A DNA stretch of 64,000 bases from Desulfurococcaceae archaeon (lineage in GTDB: Archaea; Thermoproteota; Thermoprotei_A; Sulfolobales; Ignisphaeraceae), in contig JAJHRF010000003.1 in the NCBI GenBank assembly GCA_020832925.1, positions 19,840-83,839 of the forward strand. The letters run 5' to 3'. Both the position numbers and the translations under genes were made by a program. Of this stretch, positions 55,489 through 63,803 are shown piece after piece; position 1 is the stretch's first letter, and each line of letters starts with the position of its first letter. The notes below the pieces were generated by a model that ran no database searches, was not told the origin of the DNA, and worked only from the letters and a program-made list of their open reading frames with translations.

Positions 55489-56361
55489 ATGAGAAAGGGA
55501 TTTAAAGATAAGTTTTCAGCATGGTTTTCTATAATTAGGGTAGGCAACTGTATAGCTCTAAGCTATGCCGCAATAATAGGCTACCTTCTCGCTTATCGTC
55601 GGTATCCTGATATTATTGACGTATTAAAACTGATTTTATCGGTATTTACTATAGGGGGTAGTAGCAACATCATAAACGATTATTTTGATGCTCCGATAGA
55701 CTCTATAAATAAGCCTTGGAGACCTATACCATCAGGTATTATTAAACCAAAATCAGCTTTAGCGGCATCCATTATTATGGGATTAACAGGTATCGCGATA
55801 GCGTTTAATATCAGTTTTCTTGCTGGTTTACTTGCCTCAGTAGCTTTCACTTTATCTTATCTTTACTCATATAAGTTGAAGAAAGTACTTCTTGTAGGAA
55901 ATATTGTTGTAGCATTTCTAGCAGCTTTATCTATAGTATACGGTGGTACAGTATTCGGTATTAATAATGCTAGGATATCTGATGTAGCAATAGCATCATT
56001 ATTTGCATTTCTGTTAAACTTGGGAAGAGAATTCCTAAAAGGGATAGAGGATGTTGTAGGGGATAAAAAGTACGGAATACAAACTATAGCTACGTGTTTC
56101 GGTGTTAAAATAGCTTATATGAGCTCAGTTGTAATATTTTCAATTCTAATTATGCTTAGCATTGTCCCGTACCTAATGTTAAGATACTCAATATACTACT
56201 TAGTGATAGCGTTGGTAGGCGTAGACCTAACAGTATTAATATCGTTAATTATATCATCTACTCTAAATCCCAGAGACGCGTTAAAAGCAACGAGAATACT
56301 TAAGATAGCAGTGTTTGTAGGAATATCGGCGTTCTTAGTAGAAGCTCTTAAGAGTATTTAA
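55489..56361 (+). CDS. Digeranylgeranylglyceryl phosphate synthase (UbiA family)
   Basis: This prenyltransferase adds the second geranylgeranyl chain to glyceryl phosphate in ether-lipid synthesis. The 290-residue protein has about eight membrane helices and the two UbiA aspartate motifs, NDYFDAPID and DVVGDKKYG, with the second in the form typical of archaeal DGGGPS. It follows geranylgeranyl reductase after six bases. A C/D box sRNA begins 27 bases after the stop. Confidence 0.92.
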   Translation: MRKGFKDKFSAWFSIIRVGNCIALSYAAIIGYLLAYRRYPDIIDVLKLILSVFTIGGSSNIINDYFDAPIDSINKPWRPIPSGIIKPKSALAASIIMGLTGIAIAFNISFLAGLLASVAFTLSYLYSYKLKKVLLVGNIVVAFLAALSIVYGGTVFGINNARISDVAIASLFAFLLNLGREFLKGIEDVVGDKKYGIQTIATCFGVKIAYMSSVVIFSILIMLSIVPYLMLRYSIYYLVIALVGVDLTVLISLIISSTLNPRDALKATRILKIAVFVGISAFLVEALKSI

Positions 56362-56388
56362 ATTGCAGAACCAGATATACACTTTAGC

Positions 56389-56440
56389 GTGATGAATGGT
56401 GACGGAGAGGAGTAAAGATGACTTAATGACGCCTAGCTGA
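56389..56440 (+). ncRNA. C/D box guide sRNA upstream of moaD-like gene
   Basis: Box C GTGATGA (56389-56395) and box D CTGA (56437-56440) are exact. C' is AAGATGA (56415-56421, one mismatch) and D' is a degenerate AGGA (56408-56411). Guides are 12 nt (ATGGTGACGGAG) and 15 nt (CTTAATGACGCCTAG). The C-to-D' and D'-to-C' spacings equal those of the two stronger sRNAs at 56722 and 57852. It lies directly before the Shine-Dalgarno sequence of the moaD-like gene. Confidence 0.6.
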
Positions 56441-56458
56441 TACATCTAGGTGGTCTAA

Positions 56459-56725
56459 ATGTTATGTTTACGGTTAAAGATTGTGGGTTTTCCTGAGGTA
56501 AGAAGTGGTTTGAATACAATTGAACTTTGTGTAAACGAAGGAGTAAATGTTTTACAAGTTTTGAATAAGGTAAAAGAGGACTACGGAATAAAATTCGAAT
56601 TTGATGAAATCGTTATTGTGTGTAACGATAAACAGTTATATATAGATGAGGGGGTACCTCAAAATTGTGAAGAGCTTATGATATTTCCATTAGCATTAGG
56701 TGGAAGTAATATCATCTCTAGATGA
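56459..56725 (+). CDS. MoaD/ThiS-like beta-grasp protein
   Basis: This is an 88-residue ubiquitin-fold sulfur carrier of the MoaD/SAMP type, candidate for molybdopterin/tungstopterin synthesis, tRNA thiolation or protein modification. The fold shows RLKIVGFPEVRSGLNTIELC, VNVLQVLNKVKEDYG and EELMIFPLALGG. The C-terminal GG is followed by six more residues (SNIISR), so a protease would have to expose the GG before adenylation. AGGTGG lies five bases before the ATG. It is flanked by C/D sRNAs on both sides, and its stop codon overlaps the C box of the downstream one. Confidence 0.82.
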   Translation: MLCLRLKIVGFPEVRSGLNTIELCVNEGVNVLQVLNKVKEDYGIKFEFDEIVIVCNDKQLYIDEGVPQNCEELMIFPLALGGSNIISR

Positions 56726-56770
56726 TGTAGGCGCTCTCGTCTGATACATGATGATTTCGAACCTCACTGA
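56722..56770 (+). ncRNA. C/D box guide sRNA overlapping the moaD-like stop
   Basis: C is ATGATGT (56722-56728, last base off), D' CTGA (56741-56744), C' ATGATGA (56748-56754) and D CTGA (56767-56770); three of four boxes are exact. The guides are both 12 nt: AGGCGCTCTCGT and TTTCGAACCTCA. The second carries TTCGAACC, complementary to GGTTCGAA as found in tRNA T arms. The C box includes the TGA stop of the moaD-like gene, so the sRNA is probably excised from that mRNA's 3' end. Confidence 0.75.
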
Positions 56771-56784
56771 AACGAAAATTATTT

Positions 56785-57807
56785 TCAAATTCCTATAACC
56801 ACCTTAGTTTCTCTTATTTTAACCAAGTTCTTTAAAATACTAATCCATATTCTATCCAAACTTATTGATCCAAACTCAGCGATATTATTGATAATATCAA
56901 TGATTATCACCTTGCGTATACTTAAATATTTAGCATGTTCACTAATCATAGGTATGAAAACAGATGATGATAAGGGTAGCCATACATATAGAACACTATC
57001 TAAATCTAAATCAACTTCTTCATATAAGAATTTTGTGAAGGATGTGGTGAATTCTATAATAAATCCTGGAACAGTAGAGACTTGCATCAGTGTTTTAAGG
57101 TTGATATCGTATTGAACACGCTTGATATTTTCATGGACATAGTTACTGAGATCGAAAAGAGGATTTCTTACACGATTAATACTAATGTCTATATCTTTAA
57201 ATATATGAAAACTGTCTTTACATATACTCGGTACACAAAAATTAAAAAGTACTGAAAAATCCCCAAACTCGCCTATGTATCCCTCACATACAGATTCATT
57301 ATAACAACAAGTTAGCGTTGTCTCACTTATATTCATCTCTTTGTATAAAAGTAACAAAGGTATGTATTTAGTTAGTATATGAAATAAACGATGTGTATCG
57401 TAAATGAAAATAAATTCAAAAGATTTTCTATCGATTATATCAATTAATTTTTTGTACCAGAGCATCAGATCATCTTTTAATAATTGTAAGTCGAGAGGAG
57501 ACGTAGGTCTAGGTCTTCTAAGAAGTAAGAGTATAGATTGAGGGATAACCTCATAGCCTTTACTTCTGATATCGTTTACCCAATACCAGTTACAAAATGT
57601 TGGTATTGAAAACGATTCGCGGTCTTTACGATCTTTGTAAGTATTGATAACCTTGAAGTATAGTTTAAGAACTTCTTTAAAATCGTTCAACTCATTTATT
57701 ATAAATATTTGCGGAATAGACTTCGTTTTTAAACCTAGTTTTTCCGTAATTAACATATTTGAGCATGAAAAAACTAAATATTTCTGCGGAACTCTCTTCA
57801 ATAACAT
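56785..57807 (-). CDS. Hypothetical protein, 340 aa
   Basis: No family is recognised. The protein is soluble, with alternating strands and helices (FEFIFIYDTHRLFHILTKYI, IRKVIIIDIINNIAEFG) as in alpha/beta domains. Cysteines cluster in the middle (LTCCYNESVCEG, NFCVPSIC), which could bind metal. No P-loop is seen. It is antisense to the two flanking C/D sRNAs, whose genes lie just beyond its ends. The ATG at 57807 is the first in frame. Confidence 0.55.
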   Translation of the reverse strand: MLLKRVPQKYLVFSCSNMLITEKLGLKTKSIPQIFIINELNDFKEVLKLYFKVINTYKDRKDRESFSIPTFCNWYWVNDIRSKGYEVIPQSILLLLRRPRPTSPLDLQLLKDDLMLWYKKLIDIIDRKSFEFIFIYDTHRLFHILTKYIPLLLLYKEMNISETTLTCCYNESVCEGYIGEFGDFSVLFNFCVPSICKDSFHIFKDIDISINRVRNPLFDLSNYVHENIKRVQYDINLKTLMQVSTVPGFIIEFTTSFTKFLYEEVDLDLDSVLYVWLPLSSSVFIPMISEHAKYLSIRKVIIIDIINNIAEFGSISLDRIWISILKNLVKIRETKVVIGI

Positions 57808-57851
57808 AGTTTACCCCTAAATACGGAATCTTAAAATAGTGTAGTCTAGGG

Positions 57852-57900
57852 ATGATGATACGGCTGTGAGCTGAGACTTGATGATCTGTGTTTGAGCTGA
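57852..57900 (+). ncRNA. C/D box guide sRNA upstream of AKR gene
   Basis: A textbook 49-nt archaeal guide: C ATGATGA (57852-57858), 12-nt guide TACGGCTGTGAG, D' CTGA (57871-57874), 3-nt spacer, C' TTGATGA (57878-57884), 12-nt guide TCTGTGTTTGAG, D CTGA (57897-57900). GG before C and CC after D can start the terminal stem. By the D+5 rule the targets are CTCACAGCCGTA (fifth base C) and CTCAAACACAGA (fifth base A); whether these occur in rRNA or tRNA could not be checked. Confidence 0.82.
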
Positions 57901-57970
57901 CCATCTAGTGTAAAGTACTGACAGCTTTTTCGTAACGATAATAAACCACTAAACTTTAACTATAAATTAA

Positions 57971-58810
57971 ATGAGTGTAAAGCTCAAGGTCTTGGAAATG
58001 GCTATTCAATCAAATCACAAGTTTAAAGTTTTAGGGAATGCAAAGGAAAAGATACCTGTAATAGGTATCGGTACTAAAGGTATATACGACTATAGGTTAG
58101 CTGAAGAAGCGTTAATACATGCTTTTAACCTAGGTTTAACCCTTGTAGAGGTATCCGAAGCCTATGGTGATGGTTTAGCAGAGGAACTTATTGGCAGGGT
58201 CATCAAGAGGTTTAAACGTGATGAAATATATGTTGTTTTAAGGGTTAATGCTGTAAGATTCTCTAGTTTAGAAACCGTTATTAAAGCTATTAATGGGAGT
58301 CTTCAGCGGTTGAATTTAGCGTATGTCGATATAGTTGTAGCGGATGGTTTAAATGAAATCGTTGGTTTAAGTACTCAGGTTAAGATCCTAGAATCACTCA
58401 TAGATAAGGGGGTCACAAGATATATAGGTTTAGCTAATCTAAAGTTAAAGGATCTATCAAGTAGTATACAAATGCTTTCTAAGTATAACATAGATGTTAT
58501 TCAATATAAGTACAGCGTCCTCGATAAAAGAGTTGAAAAAGATATTCTCAAATTCTCAATAGAGAATAATATAACATTTCTTGCTTGTTCACCTCTAGAA
58601 AAAGGAGCTGTTTTAAAGAATTCAAGGCTAATTTATTTATCGAGTAAATATAAGAAAACACCTATCCAAGTAGCTCTTAACTACCTCATATCTAAATCTA
58701 CAGTAGTTCCAACACCAAAAGCTGAACGTAAGGCTCATATAGATGAAATCTATGGAGCACTTGGTTGGAACTTAAATGTTGAAGACATGAGATATTTAGA
58801 AAAAATATAA
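57971..58810 (+). CDS. Aldo/keto reductase family protein, active site altered
   Basis: The 279-residue protein has the AKR barrel order: PVIGIGTKGIYDYRLAEEAL, VEVSEAYGDGLAEELIG, YVDIVVADGLNE, RYIGLANLKLKDLSS, IQYKYSVLDK, and NADP-type STVVPTPKAERKAHI. Against usual archaeal AKRs, the catalytic Asp reads Glu (VEVSEAYG), Lys reads Arg (VVLRVN) and His reads Asp (VVADG); only Tyr remains. Reductase activity is therefore doubtful. A TATA element ends just before ATG 57971, so ATG 57998 may be the true start. The MEMO gene follows 34 bases later. Confidence 0.85.
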   Translation: MSVKLKVLEMAIQSNHKFKVLGNAKEKIPVIGIGTKGIYDYRLAEEALIHAFNLGLTLVEVSEAYGDGLAEELIGRVIKRFKRDEIYVVLRVNAVRFSSLETVIKAINGSLQRLNLAYVDIVVADGLNEIVGLSTQVKILESLIDKGVTRYIGLANLKLKDLSSSIQMLSKYNIDVIQYKYSVLDKRVEKDILKFSIENNITFLACSPLEKGAVLKNSRLIYLSSKYKKTPIQVALNYLISKSTVVPTPKAERKAHIDEIYGALGWNLNVEDMRYLEKI

Positions 58811-58844
58811 GGTGTTTAGACAAAAAACTTAGAGGTGTAGTGCT

Positions 58845-59753
58845 ATGCGGGAAGAGGAAACACGGGAACCTCAAGCTAGTATATGGGGTTTCTACCCGAT
58901 AAATAAGGATAAACTATTAAAAGAAATTGAACGTATGTTCAGAGATTCTGTTCGAGGACCTGGAGCTCTGCCTACGAAATCCGAAGGAAATTTAGAGATT
59001 ATAGCAGGGATAGTTCCACATGCAGGTTATTCTTATTCAGGTTCATGCGCTGCTTGGTTTTATAAAAAATTAGCTGAGAATACACCAAAAATAGATTTAG
59101 CAATAATTCTCGGAACTAATCACACAGGTTTTGGAGGTATTATAACCACTACTACTTACTACAAAAAATGGTCTACGCCTTTAGGTGAAGTAGAGGTTGA
59201 TATAGATTTTATTGAGAAACTCAAGAATAGATGTAGGTATGTGGAAGATGATGTGCTAGCCCACATGCGGGAGCATTCAGTAGAGGTCCAGATACCATTT
59301 TTACAATATCTGTACCAAGATTTTAAGATAGTTCCGATTGTTGTTAAAGAATTAGGATATAATGAAGCTAGTGAATTTGCAAGAATACTATACAAATCGG
59401 TATCTCAGACTATGAAAAGATGTGTTGTTATAGCTTCATCTGATTTCACGCATCATGGATCTATATATGGTTACACAATATTTAGAGAAAACATTAGTGA
59501 GAATGTTAGAAAACTTGACCTAATGTTCATAGAGAAGATAATGCAGTTGGATACGAAAGGGTTTTTAAATCTAATTCGTAGATACGACGCCACTGTCTGC
59601 GGTTTTGGGGCTATAGCGATCGCGATGGAATACGCTAAACTACATCAATGCAAAGCTGAGCTTCTGAAATATTATCATTCCGGTGATGTCACAGGTGAAG
59701 AAGATATAGTTGTAGGATATGCAGCAATAGCTTTCTATAGAATGAAGCAGTAA
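58845..59753 (+). CDS. MEMO1 family protein (AmmeMemoRadiSam protein B)
   Basis: The 302 residues match the MEMO family, a dioxygenase-like fold. Conserved segments are IAGIVPHAGYSYSGSCAAW, ILGTNHTGFG, REHSVEVQIPFLQYLYQDFK, SSDFTHHG and HSGDVTGEEDIVVGYAAIAF. Conserved His residues suggest a metal site, but no archaeal reaction is established. Archaeal MEMO genes often sit near mevalonate-pathway genes, and mevalonate kinase lies 1 kb away. It follows the altered AKR on the same strand. Confidence 0.93.
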   Translation: MREEETREPQASIWGFYPINKDKLLKEIERMFRDSVRGPGALPTKSEGNLEIIAGIVPHAGYSYSGSCAAWFYKKLAENTPKIDLAIILGTNHTGFGGIITTTTYYKKWSTPLGEVEVDIDFIEKLKNRCRYVEDDVLAHMREHSVEVQIPFLQYLYQDFKIVPIVVKELGYNEASEFARILYKSVSQTMKRCVVIASSDFTHHGSIYGYTIFRENISENVRKLDLMFIEKIMQLDTKGFLNLIRRYDATVCGFGAIAIAMEYAKLHQCKAELLKYYHSGDVTGEEDIVVGYAAIAFYRMKQ

Positions 59754-59756
59754 GTC

Positions 59757-60464
59757 TTAGGTTACATCGATGTAGCATCTATTCCTATACAACTTAAGGT
59801 TCAAGGAGTCTATATACACATCTATGTTTACGACAAAGTCATGTAGTTTAAATATTGAGATTATAGGCACACCATCAAGAACTTTTGGATCAAAGTCTAT
59901 AGGTATAATAACAACAGGCAAAATATTTTTCACACTTCTCAGCTTCGGTATCTTAATGCAAACCCATTCACAATTACGCATATACTTCTCAATTCTCTTT
60001 ATATGATCTTCAACTATTTTATTGATACTGTATCGAATTTTCGACAAACTTTTCCAGCGTTTACATTCTATAAATAACGCCAACTTCAAAACATCATTTA
60101 TAGATATAACATCTATTTGAAATCTATCTGCTTTTGTATGGACGTAGTTTAGGTATACATACCAATTGAATTCCGCGAATATACGTGAAATATACTGCTC
60201 GAACTCATGCCATGCTATATAGAGATTGAATCTATCAGGTGCTATACCGAAAGCTTGTAATGAGATGAGAAGTTCAACTGGTTTTACAAGTTTTATCCTA
60301 TCGTCGATTTCCTCAACTATACCGTTATCAGTACACCATCTTAGTAAGGACAAAGCTTTCAACCTATGTTCTGTACTTAATAAAGACAGAATATGCTTGC
60401 TAATGGTTCGATATCTAAATAGCTGTTCAAGGAAGTAGTGCACATCTAGGTAATTCATACCCAT
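59757..60464 (-). CDS. PD-(D/E)XK-like nuclease-fold protein
   Basis: The 235-residue protein begins with a helical, winged-helix-like region (residues 1-75). An endonuclease-like core follows: WHEFEQYISRIFAEFNWYVY, then FQIDVISIN and LFIECKRW, giving E, D and E-x-K in the order of PD-(D/E)XK enzymes such as Mrr or Holliday resolvases. The spacing between D and ECK is about 17 residues, within the fold's range. A DNA repair or restriction role is possible; no methylase is present. It is convergent with MEMO, four bases apart. Confidence 0.65.
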   Translation of the reverse strand: MGMNYLDVHYFLEQLFRYRTISKHILSLLSTEHRLKALSLLRWCTDNGIVEEIDDRIKLVKPVELLISLQAFGIAPDRFNLYIAWHEFEQYISRIFAEFNWYVYLNYVHTKADRFQIDVISINDVLKLALFIECKRWKSLSKIRYSINKIVEDHIKRIEKYMRNCEWVCIKIPKLRSVKNILPVVIIPIDFDPKVLDGVPIISIFKLHDFVVNIDVYIDSLNLKLYRNRCYIDVT

Positions 60465-60685
60465 TCCTAATATGCTAGGACTTTAGTAAATCAATCAATC
60501 AAAATTTTCCTTAACGTTTTATTAGAAATGACTTTAGATAATCGATACACTATTGATGTATACCTCCTACATTGTTCCTAACAACATACAGTACCTTATT
60601 AAGAGATCTTCAAGTTCTTTCATAGTACATATACATCTACCCATGTTTAACCTCATTACTAAGCTGCGATTTGAGCATCTATTGC
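60465..60685. other. Gap between mevalonate kinase and nuclease-like gene with an orphan SD
   Basis: The minus strand holds a strong Shine-Dalgarno-like AGGAGGT at about 60561-60568, followed only by a 19-codon frame. Before it is a 29-codon frame (60567-60656, with CIC). Neither is long enough to call. The stretch may be the remains of a small gene or the leader of the nuclease-like gene. Confidence 0.35.
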
Positions 60686-61714
60686 CTAACGGATATAGAA
60701 TTTAACGCCTTCTTTCACTATACCTTTGGCAACAATTTTTGCTCCTAGGGATTCTGCTACGAATGCCAGGTTCTTTAAAGATTCCTCAGAAGGTGCTAAA
60801 ACTATGAATGCTCCACCATTTCCTGCACCACTAGTTTTTACCCCTAGTGCTCCTGCTTTTAATAAGATATGTGTTAGCAGATCGTGTTCTAAGTTTACAA
60901 CCCCTAGTGCTCTGAGTAAACCGTGATTTATATTCATGAGTATACCTAAGGTTTCAATATCTCCATTTTTTATAGCATCCTTAGCTTTTTCAACAATTTG
61001 TTTAATGGTATTCAATACACTATTAAATAGGTTCTCGTTCTTCTCTCTCAATAACTTAACTTTGCGAATCAGCTCAGCTGTTGTACCTACCCTATTAGTA
61101 TACCCTATCAATAGTGGTATCTCGTAGTTTATGTCTATAAGGTGAGCTGCAGGTACGAGAGGCTCTATGTATCTTAACCCCCCTAAGCTTATGGTGAAGG
61201 TATCCATAGGACTAGCGCTTCCCTGAACTCTTTTCTCCACATTCCAAGAGATTTCAGCTATTTCATATTTTTGCTCCTCGAAGTTTATTATATAGTTATT
61301 CAATGCCATACATAATGTTGTAATACCTACAGAAATAGCTGCAGAGGTCCCTAACCCGATTCCTTGTGGTAATGAACTCTCTATAGATATATCGTATCCA
61401 AGGGATCTTGTATTCAAGCCTAATCTTTCTTCGCATAAGTTTAGTGCTTCAATAATGTACTGTAATACTTTTTTAGTATAATTCTGATCACCTAGAACTT
61501 CGTAAACATTTTCATCTCTTTTCACCACAAAAATTTGTGATGGTATTTGTATTCCCTTCTCTATTCTTATTTTCACGATGTTTTCATCTATCCTTTTACC
61601 AATGATCCTTATGTAAACAGGGATTGTAGAAGCTATAGCAGGTATACCGTAAACAACTGCATGTTCTCCAAATAATGTGATTTTTGTAGGAACTAAGACT
61701 TCAACTAATGTCAT
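60686..61714 (-). CDS. mvk: Mevalonate kinase
   Basis: This GHMP kinase phosphorylates mevalonate in isoprenoid synthesis. The 342 residues contain VPTKITLFGEHAVVYGIPAI, the ATP motif SLPQGIGLGTSAAISVG, the catalytic Asp region GSASPMDTFTISLGG and the C-terminal KTSGAGNGGAFIVLA. Length is slightly above the archaeal norm but intact. It is 49 bases downstream of thrS on the same strand. With HMG-CoA reductase (23.3 kb) it feeds the ether-lipid genes at 54 kb. Confidence 0.96.
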   Translation of the reverse strand: MTLVEVLVPTKITLFGEHAVVYGIPAIASTIPVYIRIIGKRIDENIVKIRIEKGIQIPSQIFVVKRDENVYEVLGDQNYTKKVLQYIIEALNLCEERLGLNTRSLGYDISIESSLPQGIGLGTSAAISVGITTLCMALNNYIINFEEQKYEIAEISWNVEKRVQGSASPMDTFTISLGGLRYIEPLVPAAHLIDINYEIPLLIGYTNRVGTTAELIRKVKLLREKNENLFNSVLNTIKQIVEKAKDAIKNGDIETLGILMNINHGLLRALGVVNLEHDLLTHILLKAGALGVKTSGAGNGGAFIVLAPSEESLKNLAFVAESLGAKIVAKGIVKEGVKFYIR

Positions 61715-61763
61715 AACTAAAAACCTCGATAATCAAGAGCGATGATTCAACATAGAAATTTTC

Positions 61764-63638
61764 TTATGTTTCGGCACCCTCTTCTTTAAGAGGTCTTAAG
61801 TAATAGAGCACAGGTCTTTTACTTAGTGTCAATGGTAATGCCGAAGATATTAAGGGGTATCCTTCTAAATCTTTTCTTAGAATATCTAGAAGCTCTTCTA
61901 ATCTCATAACTTTCTGTATACCGCTTTTCCTAATTCTCACGTTTAAGGTATTTGTATTGACTTCTCTATCACCTATAACCACTATGTACGGTATCCATTC
62001 AATTCCTGCATCTCTTATCTTTTTCCCTAAACTTTCTTCTCTATCATCTATGTCTACACGTATACCGTACTTCATAAACTCTTTAGCTATTTTGTATGCA
62101 TAATCGAGATGCTCCTGTTTGACAGGTATAATTCTTACCTGGATTGGTGATAACCATGTTGGGAGAGTAGGTGGGATCCCTCGCGCCTCATTTTGAGCAA
62201 TGGTATCGAAAACCATGTATAGATATCTCTCTATCGACCCTATCAATGCTGTATGTATAATAACAGGAGGATGTTTAATACCTTTCTCATCCACATAATA
62301 TATTCCGAATCTTTTTGCATTCCCAACATCTATTTGCCAAGTAGCTATTTCTCTAGGCCTCTTCAACTCATCTATTATGATATACTCTACATTTATTACC
62401 CAGTAATATACATTCGCTGGATAAACAACTAGAAGAACTGGTTTACCTTCTTTCTTAACTAAGTCAACTATATAATCGAAGTTAGTTTGCAGGAAATCTT
62501 CTGTCACGTTATAGATTGCAAGATAATCTCTTCCTAGCTTTCTTGCTTCTTCAAATATTTTATCTCTAACCATGTATACAATACGTTTAGCTTCTTCAAT
62601 ATCCTTAGTAAGTATGTGAAGATCAGGCATATGGAACCTCCTAAGCCTAAATCCTAAGATTAGTTCTCCTCGTTGTTCGTAACGATAACTATCAGCAATC
62701 TCAAATATTCCTAGAGGGAGATCCTTATAACTCAAGGTCCAATCTTTTAATATTGAGAACTGCTGATAACAAGCCGCGAATCTCAAGATAAATATTTCGT
62801 TATCTATAGGTATTTCGTACATCCTTTCTCCAAATAGTTCAGCATGCTGTTTCACTGGTTCAGCTCGTAAGCTAAACATATTTGTTCCTTTAATTCTGAA
62901 GACAGGTATATCAAGAGAGCTGGCCACGATCCATGAATAAGCTGAGACGCTCTCCAACATTACAGTTGCGTGTGGTTGATATCGCATATGCCCTTTATCC
63001 GACATTTCTTCCCATTCAAACCCGAACTTTTTTAGGTATACACCTATTCTTCCTTGACCTCCCGGTAGCTCTACGCCAAATACTTCTTTATCAACTAATA
63101 TTTTGAAATCCTCTTCACCTTCTTTAAATACGTAGGATGAGGGATCGTAGATCTTTCCTTCGGGAGTCAGTATGTAATACCTCTTCTCGATAACTCTCTT
63201 CGGCTTAGATTCACTTACACTTACATGTCTCGAAAGTTCGCTTAAGGGATGTCCGTAGCAATGAAGTACGAACTCTTTATACCATCCGAAGGGGGCTCTG
63301 TATACTTTAAAATCCTTCTGTTTTAATGTATTGTAAATATTGGTGAGGATTTCCACGGCTTTAGACGGTGATGCTAGGCTCGGAGATAGATGTGCATAGG
63401 GGTATATGACGATTCCATCTGCTTTAACTTTGGAATACACATCAACAATTTCTTCAACAGCTCTTGCAACTACAAACTCAGGATTTTTCTCGTCATCTAG
63501 TTCAACAGTTGTAAAAACAACTAGAACGTTATTAAACTCACCTTGAGCAAGATTATCCGAAATTTCTTCTGCTGCATCTATAGCTTTGGTAATAGTCTTG
63601 AACATGAAGTACTTAGCGTGAATTAATAACATCCTCAA
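61764..63638 (-). CDS. thrS: Threonyl-tRNA synthetase, archaeal type with editing domain
   Basis: The enzyme charges tRNA-Thr. The 624 residues include the archaeal D-aminoacyl-deacylase-like editing domain (MLLIHAKYF to about 140, with PYAHLS and CYGHPLSELSR), the class II core (FAACYQQFSILKDWTLSYKD, motif 2 FRLRRFHMPDLHI, motif 3 IIHTALIGSIERYLYM) and the anticodon-binding domain (LPTWLSPIQVRIIPVKQEHL). Editing and catalysis are in one chain, whereas several Crenarchaea split them. The TTG start follows AGGTG at eight bases. It is divergent from radA. Confidence 0.95.
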   Translation of the reverse strand: MRMLLIHAKYFMFKTITKAIDAAEEISDNLAQGEFNNVLVVFTTVELDDEKNPEFVVARAVEEIVDVYSKVKADGIVIYPYAHLSPSLASPSKAVEILTNIYNTLKQKDFKVYRAPFGWYKEFVLHCYGHPLSELSRHVSVSESKPKRVIEKRYYILTPEGKIYDPSSYVFKEGEEDFKILVDKEVFGVELPGGQGRIGVYLKKFGFEWEEMSDKGHMRYQPHATVMLESVSAYSWIVASSLDIPVFRIKGTNMFSLRAEPVKQHAELFGERMYEIPIDNEIFILRFAACYQQFSILKDWTLSYKDLPLGIFEIADSYRYEQRGELILGFRLRRFHMPDLHILTKDIEEAKRIVYMVRDKIFEEARKLGRDYLAIYNVTEDFLQTNFDYIVDLVKKEGKPVLLVVYPANVYYWVINVEYIIIDELKRPREIATWQIDVGNAKRFGIYYVDEKGIKHPPVIIHTALIGSIERYLYMVFDTIAQNEARGIPPTLPTWLSPIQVRIIPVKQEHLDYAYKIAKEFMKYGIRVDIDDREESLGKKIRDAGIEWIPYIVVIGDREVNTNTLNVRIRKSGIQKVMRLEELLDILRKDLEGYPLISSALPLTLSKRPVLYYLRPLKEEGAET

Positions 63639-63758
63639 TACGTCTACACCTAGAATTAGAATTCGCAGAAAATCCTTAAAAAGATTTTATTATAGAATTT
63701 TAGCTGAAAAGACTTGGAGTGAAAACACTGGCCGAAACTTTCTGTTAGGTGCAGTAGG

Positions 63759-63767
63759 ATATTTAAG
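63759..63767 (+). promoter_or_regulatory. TATA-box promoter of radA
   Basis: ATATTTAAG lies about 41 bp before the radA ATG, predicting a transcript start near 63789 with a leader of about 15 nt. The rest of the thrS-radA gap (63639-63803) shows no gene. Confidence 0.5.
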
Positions 63768-63803
63768 TTACCTATGCTAAATGTTGTTTCAGAGTGGTAA
63801 CCT

